A stretch of 64,000 nt of DNA from the NCBI GenBank assembly GCA_965216955.1, contig CBDCGV010000011.1, forward strand, positions 124,001 to 188,000, given 5' to 3'. Positions 8,753 through 17,569 of this stretch are shown in pieces (position 1 is the stretch's first letter; every line of letters begins with the position of its first letter). Source of the stretch: CBDCGV01 sp965216955 (GTDB lineage: Bacteria; Bacteroidota; Bacteroidia; Chitinophagales; JADIYW01). Made by a program: the position numbers and the translations under genes. A model generated the notes under the pieces. That model was not told where the DNA came from, searched no databases, and worked only from the letters and a program-made list of their open reading frames with translations.

Positions 8753-9150
8753 TTTCTCTTTTTTTCTACTGAAACATCAAGTCCATGCTCTTGCCAATTA
8801 TTAAAACCTCCCTCCAAATCATAAATTTCTGTAAAACCCAAATCCAACAGATGATGACTTGCTTTTTTACTTCTTCCTCCACTTCTGCAATAAACTAAAA
8901 CCTTCTTCTTTTTAGTAAGCTTAGAGGACAGATTTTTAGAAAAGTCTTTATCGTAAAAGTCTATGTTTATCGCATCATTTATATGACCATGCACATACTC
9001 CTCCGCAGTTCTAACATCTACTAACTGAACCTCTTCAACAAGTAAATCCTCAAATTCAGCAGGAGATATAACTTTATAAGATTGTTCATGGTTAGAAACA
9101 CAACTACTAAAAACTATCCAAGAAATTAATGTGACATAAAGTGTTTTCAT
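8749..9150 (-). CDS. Rhodanese-like lipoprotein
   Basis: A single rhodanese domain behind a lipoprotein signal peptide (133 aa). The ATG at 9150 gives MKTLYVTLISWIVFSSC with a lipobox cysteine at residue 17; an upstream in-frame start would bury the signal. The rhodanese features are VQLVDVRTAEEYVHGHI and the active-site loop CRSGGRS with Cys88. It probably handles persulfide sulfur in the periplasm or at a membrane surface; the partner is unknown. It follows a second, cytoplasmic-looking rhodanese with a one-base TAATG overlap. Confidence 0.88.
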   Translation of the reverse strand: MKTLYVTLISWIVFSSCVSNHEQSYKVISPAEFEDLLVEEVQLVDVRTAEEYVHGHINDAINIDFYDKDFSKNLSSKLTKKKKVLVYCRSGGRSKKASHHLLDLGFTEIYDLEGGFNNWQEHGLDVSVEKKRK

Positions 9151-9461
9151 TAAACATTCATTTTTTGCGCCCAAGCAATGATTCCCCCTTCAAGATTATA
9201 CAGTTCTTTAAATCCTATAGAAGACATATATTGACATGCCTTTCCACTTCTGTTTCCACTTCGACAATAGATATAATAAGTTTTGTCCTTATTCAACTTT
9301 TCTATTTCTTCAACAAAGCTAGGAGATGATATATTAATAGCTACATGTCCATCAATTGAGATTTCTTCAATTTCAGCAGGAGTCCTTACATCAATTAAAA
9401 CTGCATTTTCACTACTTTCAAAACCTTCTTTGAATGCCTTCGGATCTATATTCTTGTACAT
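9150..9461 (-). CDS. Rhodanese-like domain protein
   Basis: Single-domain rhodanese of 103 aa with no signal peptide, so probably cytoplasmic. NAVLIDVRTPAEIEEISIDGH and the active-site CRSGNRSG loop (Cys66) are intact. The start is ATG at 9461; the longer frame begins at a TTG that sits inside a TAATTTTG promoter element and is unlikely to be translated. First gene of rhodanese - rhodanese lipoprotein - desaturase, all overlapping. It may transfer sulfane sulfur to an acceptor, but nothing nearby identifies the acceptor. Confidence 0.88.
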   Translation of the reverse strand: MYKNIDPKAFKEGFESSENAVLIDVRTPAEIEEISIDGHVAINISSPSFVEEIEKLNKDKTYYIYCRSGNRSGKACQYMSSIGFKELYNLEGGIIAWAQKMNV

Positions 9462-9482
9462 ACCATATAATTTTAGAATGCA

Positions 9483-9490
9483 CAAAATTA
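9483..9490 (-). promoter_or_regulatory. Bacteroidota -7 element for the rhodanese-desaturase operon
   Basis: Minus-strand TAATTTTG lies 21 bp upstream of the ATG at 9461. A TTG 24 bp further upstream (9515-9517) is a possible but slightly distant -33 element. Confidence 0.4.
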
Positions 9491-9527
9491 GTAAATGTTT
9501 AAGATTTAATTAGGCAATGCAAAAACT

Positions 9528-10100
9528 CTAAGCATATTGCTTGTCAACACTAAACTTTTCAGGATATTTTCCGAAACCATAAGTTTTATAAAATGCCATT
9601 ATTTCTTTTAAGTCACTTTCCATATTTCCCGAGGGGTTAATTATTTTACCCACAACACCACGCTTATTCTTATAATCCAAATATGTTAATACAATAGGTA
9701 CTTCTGCTTGAATAGCAACATGATAAAAACCTGTTCTCCATTTGGTCGTCTTGGATCTTGTTCCCTCAGGTGTAATCATTAATATTAATTGCTCTCTCTC
9801 TTTGAAAAGATTAACCATTGCTTCCACAGTACTTATTTTAACGCCTTCTTTACTCCTTTTAATAGGAATTCCTCCTGCGGGTTCTACAAACTTGTTAAAC
9901 GGAAACTTAAACCAAAAATCTTTTATTGCAACTTTAACTGGGATACCCATCTTTTCAAAGCAAGCTAGTCCAATAATGGTGTCCCAATTACTGGTATGAG
10001 GGGCCGCTAACATTACACACTTCTTCCCCCAGTTACCGATCTGGTTTTCATACGTCCACCCCTTTACTTTAAAAACTAATCGACTGAATGGCTTTAGCAT
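9528..10100 (-). CDS. PlsC-type 1-acylglycerol-3-phosphate acyltransferase family protein
   Basis: A glycerolipid acyltransferase of 190 aa. It carries the catalytic H(x4)D motif as HTSNWD (residues 35-40) and the substrate-binding PEGTRS motif (111-116). It is shorter than classical PlsC and lacks an obvious N-terminal transmembrane helix; similar short proteins in Bacteroidota are annotated only as acyltransferases, so the acceptor (lysophosphatidate, lyso-ornithine lipid or other) is open. It stands alone, about 110 bp downstream of gltD and on the same strand, with its own ATG. Confidence 0.88.
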   Translation of the reverse strand: MLKPFSRLVFKVKGWTYENQIGNWGKKCVMLAAPHTSNWDTIIGLACFEKMGIPVKVAIKDFWFKFPFNKFVEPAGGIPIKRSKEGVKISTVEAMVNLFKEREQLILMITPEGTRSKTTKWRTGFYHVAIQAEVPIVLTYLDYKNKRGVVGKIINPSGNMESDLKEIMAFYKTYGFGKYPEKFSVDKQYA

Positions 10101-10212
10101 AGGTGTAAAATCTATTCGTTAGGGTCAAAAGCAAAAATAATTGTTTTTCTCTTTTAAGAAGGTGAATTCATAACACCTCTAAAATAAATAACGGAAAAAG
10201 AAGAAATGCTAA

Positions 10213-11688
10213 TTACTCAACAACTAAAGTAGATTTGTCTTTCGCCTCTAAAGTAGAAGTTCCTGTAAGAAACTCATCAACCGCTATTGCAGCTTCTCTA
10301 CCTTCAGAGATTGCCCAAACCACCAATGATTGACCTCTTCTCATGTCTCCCGCAGCAAATACTTTATCGACAGATGTTTTGTAGTTGTCTGTTTTTACAT
10401 TCCCTCGTTGATCTAATTCAACCCCTAATTGTGCAAGCACACCATCTGGTTTAGGAAAGCTAAAACCCATAGCAAATAAAACAAGTTCTGCTGGCAAAAC
10501 TCTCTCTGTTTCCTGTCTCTCAACAAATGTAGGTCTACTTCCATCTTCTGGAATGGTCCACTCAAGATCTACTACTTTAACCCCTGTTAATTTGCCATTT
10601 TCTCCAATAAACTCTTTAGTGTTAATAGCCCAAAGTCTTTCGCAACCCTCATCATGAGAACTAGAAGTTCTCAATATTCTCGGCCATTCTGGCCAAGTAG
10701 GATTTAATCCATCGGCAGGACTATCAGGTTTCCACATAATTTCAAATTGTGTAACCGATTTAGCCCCATGTCTATTTGAAGTTCCAACACAATCTGAACC
10801 AGTATCCCCTCCACCTAAAACAATTACATTTTTACCTGTGGCTAAAATTTCTTCTTTCTCACCTATTTCATCCCCAGCTACTCTCTTATTATTTTGGGTA
10901 AGAAAATCCATTGCAAAGTGAACGCCTTCTAAATCTCTTCCGGGAACATTTTTCAAAAAGTCATTTGGGATAGTAGAACCTCCTGTCAACACAACCGCAT
11001 CAAATTCTTCTTTTAATTCAGTCGCATTAATATCGACTCCTATATTTGCATTCGTAATAAATACAATGCCTTCGTCCTTCATAACTTGCACTCTCCGCTC
11101 AACCACCCATTTTTCTAATTTAAAGTCTGGTATCCCATATCTCAATAACCCTCCAATTCTATCAGCTCTTTCGAATACTGTAACTAAGTGCCCAGCCTTA
11201 TTTAGTTGCGCTGCAGTAGCCAACCCTGCAGGCCCTGAACCTACAACTGCAACCTTTTTCCCTGTTCTAGTTTCTGGAATATTAGGTTTTATGAGATTCA
11301 ATTCGTAGGCCTTTTCTACAATCGTTTTCTCTATGTGTTCAATTGCTACAGGGGGCTGGTTAATTCCTAAAACACAAGATGCTTCACAAGGTGCAGGACA
11401 AATTCGTCCTGTAAACTCAGGGAAATTGTTTGTTGAAGTCAAAATTTCAATTGCCAATTCCCAATCACCATTATAAGCGGCATCATTAAATTCGGGAATA
11501 ATATTTCCTAATGGACACCCATTGTGACAAAAAGGAACTCCACAATCCATGCATCTAGCTGCTTGCTTTTGAGATTCTTCGATTGGCCATTCTTTATAAA
11601 ATTCATTATAATCTTTTACCCTCTCCTTAGGGTCAGTTGTTTTTGGCAATTCTCTAGTGTATTCTAAAAATCCTGTTGGCTTACCCAT
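10213..11688 (-). CDS. gltD: Glutamate synthase small (beta) subunit
   Basis: NAD(P)H-oxidising subunit of glutamate synthase: it passes electrons through FAD and iron-sulfur clusters to GltB. The 491 aa protein has the N-terminal cysteine clusters (CMDCGVPFCHNGCPLGN and RICPAPCEASC) that bind two 4Fe-4S centres. The first nucleotide-binding motif is VAVVGSGPAGLATA, the second is VIVLGGGDTGSDC, and the C-terminal FAD motif is VFAAGDMRRGQSLVVWAI. It lies 23 bp after gltB in the same direction, the usual gltBD order. Confidence 0.97.
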   Translation of the reverse strand: MGKPTGFLEYTRELPKTTDPKERVKDYNEFYKEWPIEESQKQAARCMDCGVPFCHNGCPLGNIIPEFNDAAYNGDWELAIEILTSTNNFPEFTGRICPAPCEASCVLGINQPPVAIEHIEKTIVEKAYELNLIKPNIPETRTGKKVAVVGSGPAGLATAAQLNKAGHLVTVFERADRIGGLLRYGIPDFKLEKWVVERRVQVMKDEGIVFITNANIGVDINATELKEEFDAVVLTGGSTIPNDFLKNVPGRDLEGVHFAMDFLTQNNKRVAGDEIGEKEEILATGKNVIVLGGGDTGSDCVGTSNRHGAKSVTQFEIMWKPDSPADGLNPTWPEWPRILRTSSSHDEGCERLWAINTKEFIGENGKLTGVKVVDLEWTIPEDGSRPTFVERQETERVLPAELVLFAMGFSFPKPDGVLAQLGVELDQRGNVKTDNYKTSVDKVFAAGDMRRGQSLVVWAISEGREAAIAVDEFLTGTSTLEAKDKSTLVVE

Positions 11689-11711
11689 ATTATTACTTCA
11701 AACTTATCTTA

Positions 11712-14700
11712 CTAAACTTTTACTGTTGACTCTTCTTGCTTTCTCTTCCTTTCATTCAAAACCCGCTTATAATCTCTCGGCATTACTTTCGTAAAATACT
11801 TTGATGTTTCTTCCCAATTGGCAATCATTTCTTTAGCGACATTGCTTTCTGTATACTCAGCATGTTTGCTTATCTTATCAAACAGCAATTCAATATCCGA
11901 AACTTCCAGCGGATCTAAATCAACCATTTCTGGGTTCAAATTTTTCTCAAAATTTCCATCGGGGTTATATACATAGGCCATTCCTCCACTCATTCCAGCT
12001 GCAAAATTTCTACCTGTTGAACCTAAAATAATTGCAATTCCTCCTGTCATATATTCACATCCATGATCTCCAATTCCTTCAACTACTGCATGAACTCCAG
12101 AGTTTCTTACACAAAAGCGTTCTCCGGCCAAGCCTTTTATATATGCTTCACCAGAAGTAGCGCCATAAAAGGCCACATTCCCAATAATTATATTTTCATT
12201 AGCCTTAAAAGAGACCTTTTTATCTGGATAAACTACCAATTTTCCTCCTGAAAGACCTTTGCCAAAATAATCATTTGCTTCTCCCTCTAATTCGAAAGTG
12301 ACACCTGGTGCAACAAAAGCTCCAAAACTTTGTCCTGCAGAACCTCTGAAATCCACTTTTATCGTGTCTTCTGGAAGCCCTTTCCCTTTGTAGACCTTAG
12401 AAATCTCGTTGGAAAGCATCGTTCCAATAGATCTGTTTGTATTAACCACATCAAATTTTGCGGTTACGTTTTCCCCTGATTTTAGCGCTGGTTGAGCTAC
12501 CTCTATTAATTTTCTATCTAAAACATGTTTTATTGCATGATCTTGCTTTTCAGCGTTATAAAGTCCTGCTTCTTCTCCGTCTGTTTCCTTATATAAAATC
12601 GGAGCCAAATTTAGGTGTCTATACTTCCAATGATCAATACCGTCTCTTTTTTTAAGCATTTGAGATTGACCTACCATTTCATCAACCGTTCTAAAACCTA
12701 ATTCAGCCATAATCTCTCGAAGATCCTGAGCTAAGAAAGTAAAGAAATTGATAACGTGCTCTGGTTTTCCGTCAAACCTTTTTCTCAATTCAGGATTCTG
12801 AGTTGCTATTCCCACAGGACACGTATTGAGATGGCATTTCCTCATCATAATACATCCTTCTACTACTAAAGCGGCCGTAGCCACTCCCCATTCTTCTGCG
12901 CCAAGCAGTGTTGCCATGGCAATATCGCGACCTGTTCGCATCTGACCGTCTGTTTGGACAACTATCCTACTTCTTAATTTGTTCTTTACCAATGTTTGAT
13001 GCGTTTCTGCCACTCCTAGCTCCCATGGCAAACCTGCATGTCGAATCGAACTTAACGGTGAAGCTCCTGTCCCCCCATCATATCCTGAAATCAACACAAC
13101 ATCCGCTTTCGCTTTTGTAACCCCTGCAGCGACCGTTCCTACTCCCGCCTCAGAAACTAACTTGACATTAATCCGTGCTCTCCGATTACTATTTTTTAAA
13201 TCAAAAATTAGCTGTGCTAAATCTTCAATACTATAAATATCATGATGAGGTGGTGGAGAAATTAACCCCACTCCTGGAGTAGAATGCCTTACGCGACCTA
13301 TCCAGTCATCTACTTTGTGGCCGGGAAGTTGACCTCCTTCTCCAGGTTTAGCACCTTGCGCCATTTTAATTTGCAATTCATCGGCATTTGTCAAATAATA
13401 ACTAGTTACCCCAAATCTTCCTGAAGCCACTTGCTTGATGGCTGAGCGCTCCGAATCTCCATTAGGTTTAACTTCGAAGCGAATTTCATCTTCTCCCCCT
13501 TCACCACTATTACTCTTCCCTCCAATTCTATTCATTGCAATTGCCAATGTAGAATGTGCTTCGTGGCTTATAGATCCAAAAGACATTGCCCCAGTTGCAA
13601 AACGTTTTAATATGTTTTCTATAGGCTCAACTTCTTCCAAAGGTATCGATTGAGCTCCCGAAAAATCAAAATCCAATAGGCTTCTAAGTGTAATAGCCTT
13701 CTTTTGCTGATTGTTAATCTTCTCAGCATACTTTTTGTATACTTCGTAATTATTTGTTTTTGTGCTTTTTTGAAGTAGATGAATAGTATCAGGATTAAAT
13801 AAATGTGCTTCTCCACGTCTCTTCCACTGATATACGCCGCCGACTTCTAATCGCTTAATCGCAGATTCCTTATCTGGATAAGCTAAATCATGTCTTACTA
13901 AGACTTCTTTAGCTATTTCATCAAAACCAATTCCGCCAATTCTAGAAGGTGTTCTTGTAAAACACTTATCAACAACTTCTTTGCTTAAGCCTACCGCTTC
14001 AAAAATTTGAGCTCCTTGATATGACTGAAATGTTGAAATCCCCATCTTGGAGAAGATCTTCAACAACCCCTTACTCGCAGCAGTAATATATCTATCTACA
14101 AGTTCTTCATTCGTATATCCAAGATCTTTGACTTTATCTTTGTTGAGATCATAAATGGTTTGATATGCTAAATATGGATTAACTGCACTGGCACCAAACC
14201 CAACTAATGTTGCTATATGATGTGTTTCTCGTATATCCCCACTTTCTATCACTAAAGAAGCTCGTATTCTACTTTTAAGTCTAATTAAATAGTGATGAAC
14301 TGCACCAGCAATTAATAAAGAGGGTATAGGTGCATGATCCTTATCTGCCTTTTTATCAGACAGTATCAAAATATTATTGCCATTTTCAATTGCTTCTTGA
14401 GCTTCATTGCAAATTCTATCAATTGCCCGCTCCAAACTTCCCGGCTTTCCATTAACAGGAAATAAAGTTTTGATGGTTATAACTTTAAAATCAGGATGAT
14501 TTATGTAACGCAATTTAGCAATGTCTGAATTGGTTAAAATGGGTTGCTTAATTGAAATCTGCTTACAATGTTCTGGACCAGATTCTAGCAAGCTAGAAGC
14601 ACCACCTAAAGTTGTAAATGTTGACATCACCAGACGTTCACGAATGGGATCAATAGGAGGATTCGTTACTTGAGCAAATAATTGTTTAAAATAATTAGAT

Positions 14701-16256
14701 AAATGTTGACTTTGGTCTGACAAGACAGCTAAAGGAATATCAGTTCCCATAGATCCGAGTGGTTCTTTAGCCCCCTCTGCCATTGGTTGAATAAGCATTT
14801 TCACATCCTCTGTAGTGTAACCAAATGCTTGTTGAGCTTTAATTAACTCCTCTTTAGACAGCTTTCTTTCCGTTTTGTCAGATAGTGGTAAATCGCTGAA
14901 AGTAATTTTATTTTTCGTCAGCCATTCTCTGTAAGGATGTTCTGTGCATATATCATTTTTTACTTCTTCATCACTGATAATTCTACCTTGACCAAGATCT
15001 GCAACAAACATCCTACCTGGTTGCAATCTACCTTTTTTTACCACTTTAGACTGGTCAACAGGAAGTGCTCCCGCTTCTGATGCCATTATAAGACGATGAT
15101 CAGAAGTCACGCAATATCTAGAAGGCCTTAGTCCATTTCTATCTAATGTAGCTCCTACAATTCTTCCATCTGTAAAACAAATAGAAGCTGGACCATCCCA
15201 AGGTTCAATCAGGCAGTCATGGTATTCATAAAAGGCTTTTTTATGATCTGGCATCTGATCATTATCTTGCCATGCTTCAGGAACTAACATCATCATTGCA
15301 TGAGGTAATGATCGCCCTGCCAATACCAATAACTCAACAACATTATCTAAATTGGCTGAGTCAGATCTGTCAGGGTCGCAAATAGGTAAAATTAACTCCA
15401 ACTCTTCTTTTGAAAAAAGTGAGTTTTTAAATAACGATTCTTTCGTTCTTATCCAATTTACATTTCCCTTTATCGTATTAATTTCACCATTGTGCGCTAG
15501 ATACCTAAAAGGTTGCGCTAGTTTCCATTTTGGAAAAGTATTGGTAGAAAATCTAGAATGCACTAAAGCCAATGCGGAAACAACCTCTTCACTTCTTAAG
15601 TCTTTATAATAAGGTCGCAACTGCCAAGTAGTGAGCTGTCCCTTGTAAATAATAACCTTTGCAGATAGCGAAGCAAAATAAAATTCATCCACTGAATCAT
15701 TCACTTCATTGTGAATCCTGTTTGCAGTATAGTTTCTAAAAACAAATAATTTTCTCTCTAACTCATCAACGTCTTTGACTTCATAATTTGGCTCTATGAA
15801 CAGTTGCTGAATGACTGGCTCGACCGCTAAAGCAGAAGGTCCTACATCTGCCTTTTTACTACTTGTCGGAACATCTCTGTATCCTAAAATATTGAAATTG
15901 AGCTTTTCTGCTGCGTTTGCTATAATTTCCTTACAAGCGTTCCTTTTAGTTTCGTCATTAGGAAAAAAAGTCTGCGCAACACCATACTTATTTTGCTCCG
16001 GCAAATTAATTTTTAATATTCCACACTGCTTTTTAAAAAAAAGATGGGGAATCTGAATTAATATTCCAGCACCATCACCTGTGTTAGTTTCACAACCACA
16101 AGCTCCTCTATGCTCCATGTTTTCCAACATTGTAATGGCATCTCGTATGGTGTCATGAGACTTGTCTCCTTTTAGATTTGCTACGAAACCAATTCCACAA
16201 GCATCTTTCTCAAATTCTTCTCGATATAAACCTTTATGCTGAGATTGTAATGTCAT
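11712..16256 (-). CDS. gltB: Glutamate synthase large (alpha) subunit
   Basis: Makes two glutamates from glutamine and 2-oxoglutarate. The 1514 aa protein has the full domain series. A short propeptide precedes Cys20 of DACGIGF, the N-terminal nucleophile of the amidotransferase domain, so cleavage before Cys20 is expected. The central and FMN-binding domains follow (ANSGEGGEDEIRF-like region, GGTGASPLSSIRHAG), with 3Fe-4S cysteines in CIMMRKCHLNTCPVG, and a C-terminal beta-helix rich in glycine (GDHGCEYMTGGIAIILG, NFAAGMSGGMAYVY). First gene of gltBD; its upstream region contains an inverted repeat and faces a divergent porin gene. Confidence 0.98.
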   Translation of the reverse strand: MTLQSQHKGLYREEFEKDACGIGFVANLKGDKSHDTIRDAITMLENMEHRGACGCETNTGDGAGILIQIPHLFFKKQCGILKINLPEQNKYGVAQTFFPNDETKRNACKEIIANAAEKLNFNILGYRDVPTSSKKADVGPSALAVEPVIQQLFIEPNYEVKDVDELERKLFVFRNYTANRIHNEVNDSVDEFYFASLSAKVIIYKGQLTTWQLRPYYKDLRSEEVVSALALVHSRFSTNTFPKWKLAQPFRYLAHNGEINTIKGNVNWIRTKESLFKNSLFSKEELELILPICDPDRSDSANLDNVVELLVLAGRSLPHAMMMLVPEAWQDNDQMPDHKKAFYEYHDCLIEPWDGPASICFTDGRIVGATLDRNGLRPSRYCVTSDHRLIMASEAGALPVDQSKVVKKGRLQPGRMFVADLGQGRIISDEEVKNDICTEHPYREWLTKNKITFSDLPLSDKTERKLSKEELIKAQQAFGYTTEDVKMLIQPMAEGAKEPLGSMGTDIPLAVLSDQSQHLSNYFKQLFAQVTNPPIDPIRERLVMSTFTTLGGASSLLESGPEHCKQISIKQPILTNSDIAKLRYINHPDFKVITIKTLFPVNGKPGSLERAIDRICNEAQEAIENGNNILILSDKKADKDHAPIPSLLIAGAVHHYLIRLKSRIRASLVIESGDIRETHHIATLVGFGASAVNPYLAYQTIYDLNKDKVKDLGYTNEELVDRYITAASKGLLKIFSKMGISTFQSYQGAQIFEAVGLSKEVVDKCFTRTPSRIGGIGFDEIAKEVLVRHDLAYPDKESAIKRLEVGGVYQWKRRGEAHLFNPDTIHLLQKSTKTNNYEVYKKYAEKINNQQKKAITLRSLLDFDFSGAQSIPLEEVEPIENILKRFATGAMSFGSISHEAHSTLAIAMNRIGGKSNSGEGGEDEIRFEVKPNGDSERSAIKQVASGRFGVTSYYLTNADELQIKMAQGAKPGEGGQLPGHKVDDWIGRVRHSTPGVGLISPPPHHDIYSIEDLAQLIFDLKNSNRRARINVKLVSEAGVGTVAAGVTKAKADVVLISGYDGGTGASPLSSIRHAGLPWELGVAETHQTLVKNKLRSRIVVQTDGQMRTGRDIAMATLLGAEEWGVATAALVVEGCIMMRKCHLNTCPVGIATQNPELRKRFDGKPEHVINFFTFLAQDLREIMAELGFRTVDEMVGQSQMLKKRDGIDHWKYRHLNLAPILYKETDGEEAGLYNAEKQDHAIKHVLDRKLIEVAQPALKSGENVTAKFDVVNTNRSIGTMLSNEISKVYKGKGLPEDTIKVDFRGSAGQSFGAFVAPGVTFELEGEANDYFGKGLSGGKLVVYPDKKVSFKANENIIIGNVAFYGATSGEAYIKGLAGERFCVRNSGVHAVVEGIGDHGCEYMTGGIAIILGSTGRNFAAGMSGGMAYVYNPDGNFEKNLNPEMVDLDPLEVSDIELLFDKISKHAEYTESNVAKEMIANWEETSKYFTKVMPRDYKRVLNERKRKQEESTVKV

Positions 16257-16282
16257 ATTATAACTACTGATTTAAATCATGA

Positions 16283-16315
16283 TGAGCCAAACTCAATACA
16301 AACAAAATTGGCTCA
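16283..16315. promoter_or_regulatory. Inverted repeat in the gltB leader
   Basis: TGAGCCAA (16283-16290) and TTGGCTCA (16308-16315) are perfect 8 bp arms separated by 17 bp, 27-59 bp before the gltB start codon. This could be a regulator-binding dyad or an RNA hairpin in the gltB leader; there is no U-tract to suggest a terminator. The regulator is unknown. Confidence 0.45.
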
Positions 16316-16444
16316 GATAAAAAATGCGCCTTAAAAGCGCGACATAATATTACGAAATAAGCTAAAAAGGCAAGCATTCTAAGCGTTTAAGAAATAATTA
16401 AAAAAGTAAAATACTTTATAATTTATATAAAAAAATATATGACT

Positions 16445-16452
16445 TATATTTG
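16445..16452 (+). promoter_or_regulatory. Bacteroidota -7 element for the TorF-type porin
   Basis: TATATTTG matches TAnnTTTG; it lies about 133 bp before the chosen ATG, leaving a long AT-rich leader. No -33 TTG is obvious. Confidence 0.3.
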
Positions 16453-16585
16453 CAATATTTATTTATAAACATGATTAATATAAAATATATCTTAATTATT
16501 TAAACCATTAAAACTAATTTAACATTCTAAAATGCATAATTTTAAATTAATTGTTTCATATTTGAATCACAAAACAAATAGTAAT

Positions 16586-17473
16586 ATGAAAAGAATTAGT
16601 TTATTTTGGTTGATGAGTTTACTAGTGTTAACTACAACCTATGCAGGAGACAACGATGGTACAACAAAAGAAAAAGGGAAATTTGTTGATGGTCTAAAAA
16701 AGGTATGGAATGGAGAACTTGCAACAGATGAAGACGAAGAGGTAGAAAAACCTTTTCCATTAACTATCGGAGCAGATTTAGTAAGCAGATATGTATGGAG
16801 AGGACAAACCTATAATACTTCTCCATCTATTCAACCATTTATGGAATATTCCGTTGGAAATGATAAAGTGACCCTCACTTTGGGAACATGGTCTAGTTGG
16901 GCATTTGCCAATAACGACGACAAGTCAACTCCAGATGTTAATGAGGGTGGAGCCAATGAAATTGATTTATATGCTTCATTGAGTGCAGGAATATTTACAT
17001 TAGCTTATACTGACTTCTTTTATCCAACTGAACCAACAATAAACTCTGGATCTGATAATTTTTGGCAATGGAGAAATAAAAATGACTTTGCAGAGATCTC
17101 TGGACATACACACGAGTTAAGCGTTAGCTTAGGTAGCGATGACTTTCCACTAAGTGGTTTCTTTTCAGCAAATGTTGGCGGTGGGGGAGATTTAATTGTT
17201 AAAGATGGTGAAATGAAACAAGGTTTTGCAACCTACATGGAATTAGACTATGCGATTAGAGATGGTATTAACGTTTTTATAGGAGCGGCTTCTGACAGAG
17301 GAAGTGGATGGCATTTACAAGAGGACCGAAGATTTAATGTCGTAAATGTTGGTCTTACCGCATCAAAAGAAATTGAGCTAGGTAAAGTAAACATTCCTTT
17401 ATCAGCTTCTTTAATTGTAAACCCAGATGCTAGAAACGTATTTTTTGTAGCAGCAATTGGATTCAGTAATTAA
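16586..17473 (+). CDS. TorF-family putative outer membrane porin
   Basis: A 295 aa outer membrane beta-barrel of the family known as TorF or gcw_chp (conserved hypothetical of unknown substrate). The ATG at 16586 gives a clear signal peptide MKRISLFWLMSLLVLTTTYAG; an ATG 54 bp upstream would place 18 odd residues before it. The mature protein starts with an acidic linker and then the family core LTIGADLVSRYVWRGQTYNTSPSIQP, followed by alternating amphipathic strands and an aromatic C-terminal strand ending AAIGFSN. Its divergent position beside gltBD suggests a link to nitrogen or amino-acid nutrition, which is an inference only. Confidence 0.85.
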   Translation: MKRISLFWLMSLLVLTTTYAGDNDGTTKEKGKFVDGLKKVWNGELATDEDEEVEKPFPLTIGADLVSRYVWRGQTYNTSPSIQPFMEYSVGNDKVTLTLGTWSSWAFANNDDKSTPDVNEGGANEIDLYASLSAGIFTLAYTDFFYPTEPTINSGSDNFWQWRNKNDFAEISGHTHELSVSLGSDDFPLSGFFSANVGGGGDLIVKDGEMKQGFATYMELDYAIRDGINVFIGAASDRGSGWHLQEDRRFNVVNVGLTASKEIELGKVNIPLSASLIVNPDARNVFFVAAIGFSN

Positions 17474-17498
17474 TAATTTTCTCTTTTAGTTTTTCTAA

Positions 17499-17538
17499 AA
17501 AAAAGGGCTTTGATTTTGATATCAAAGCCCTTTTTTAA
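17499..17538. terminator. Bidirectional intrinsic terminator between porin and uvrA
   Basis: Arms AAAAGGGCTTTGAT (17501-17514) and ATCAAAGCCCTTTT (17521-17534) enclose a 6 nt loop, with A-rich and T-rich flanks on either side, so it can work on both strands. It serves the convergent porin and uvrA genes. The restored uvrA frame would end at 17535, at the edge of the stem. Confidence 0.9.
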
Positions 17539-17569
17539 TTTTTCAAAACACCCTTCAAAAACTCACCTG

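Larger units (their letters stand above)
16257..16585. other. 329 bp divergent intergenic region between gltB and the TorF-type porin
   Basis: No gene was seen here. The region is very AT-rich on the porin side. It contains an 8 bp-arm inverted repeat at 16283-16315, a small GCGC(7 nt)GCGC hairpin around 16327-16341, and a TATATTTG element for the porin at 16445-16452. No convincing minus-strand -7 box was found for gltB. Confidence 0.6.
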
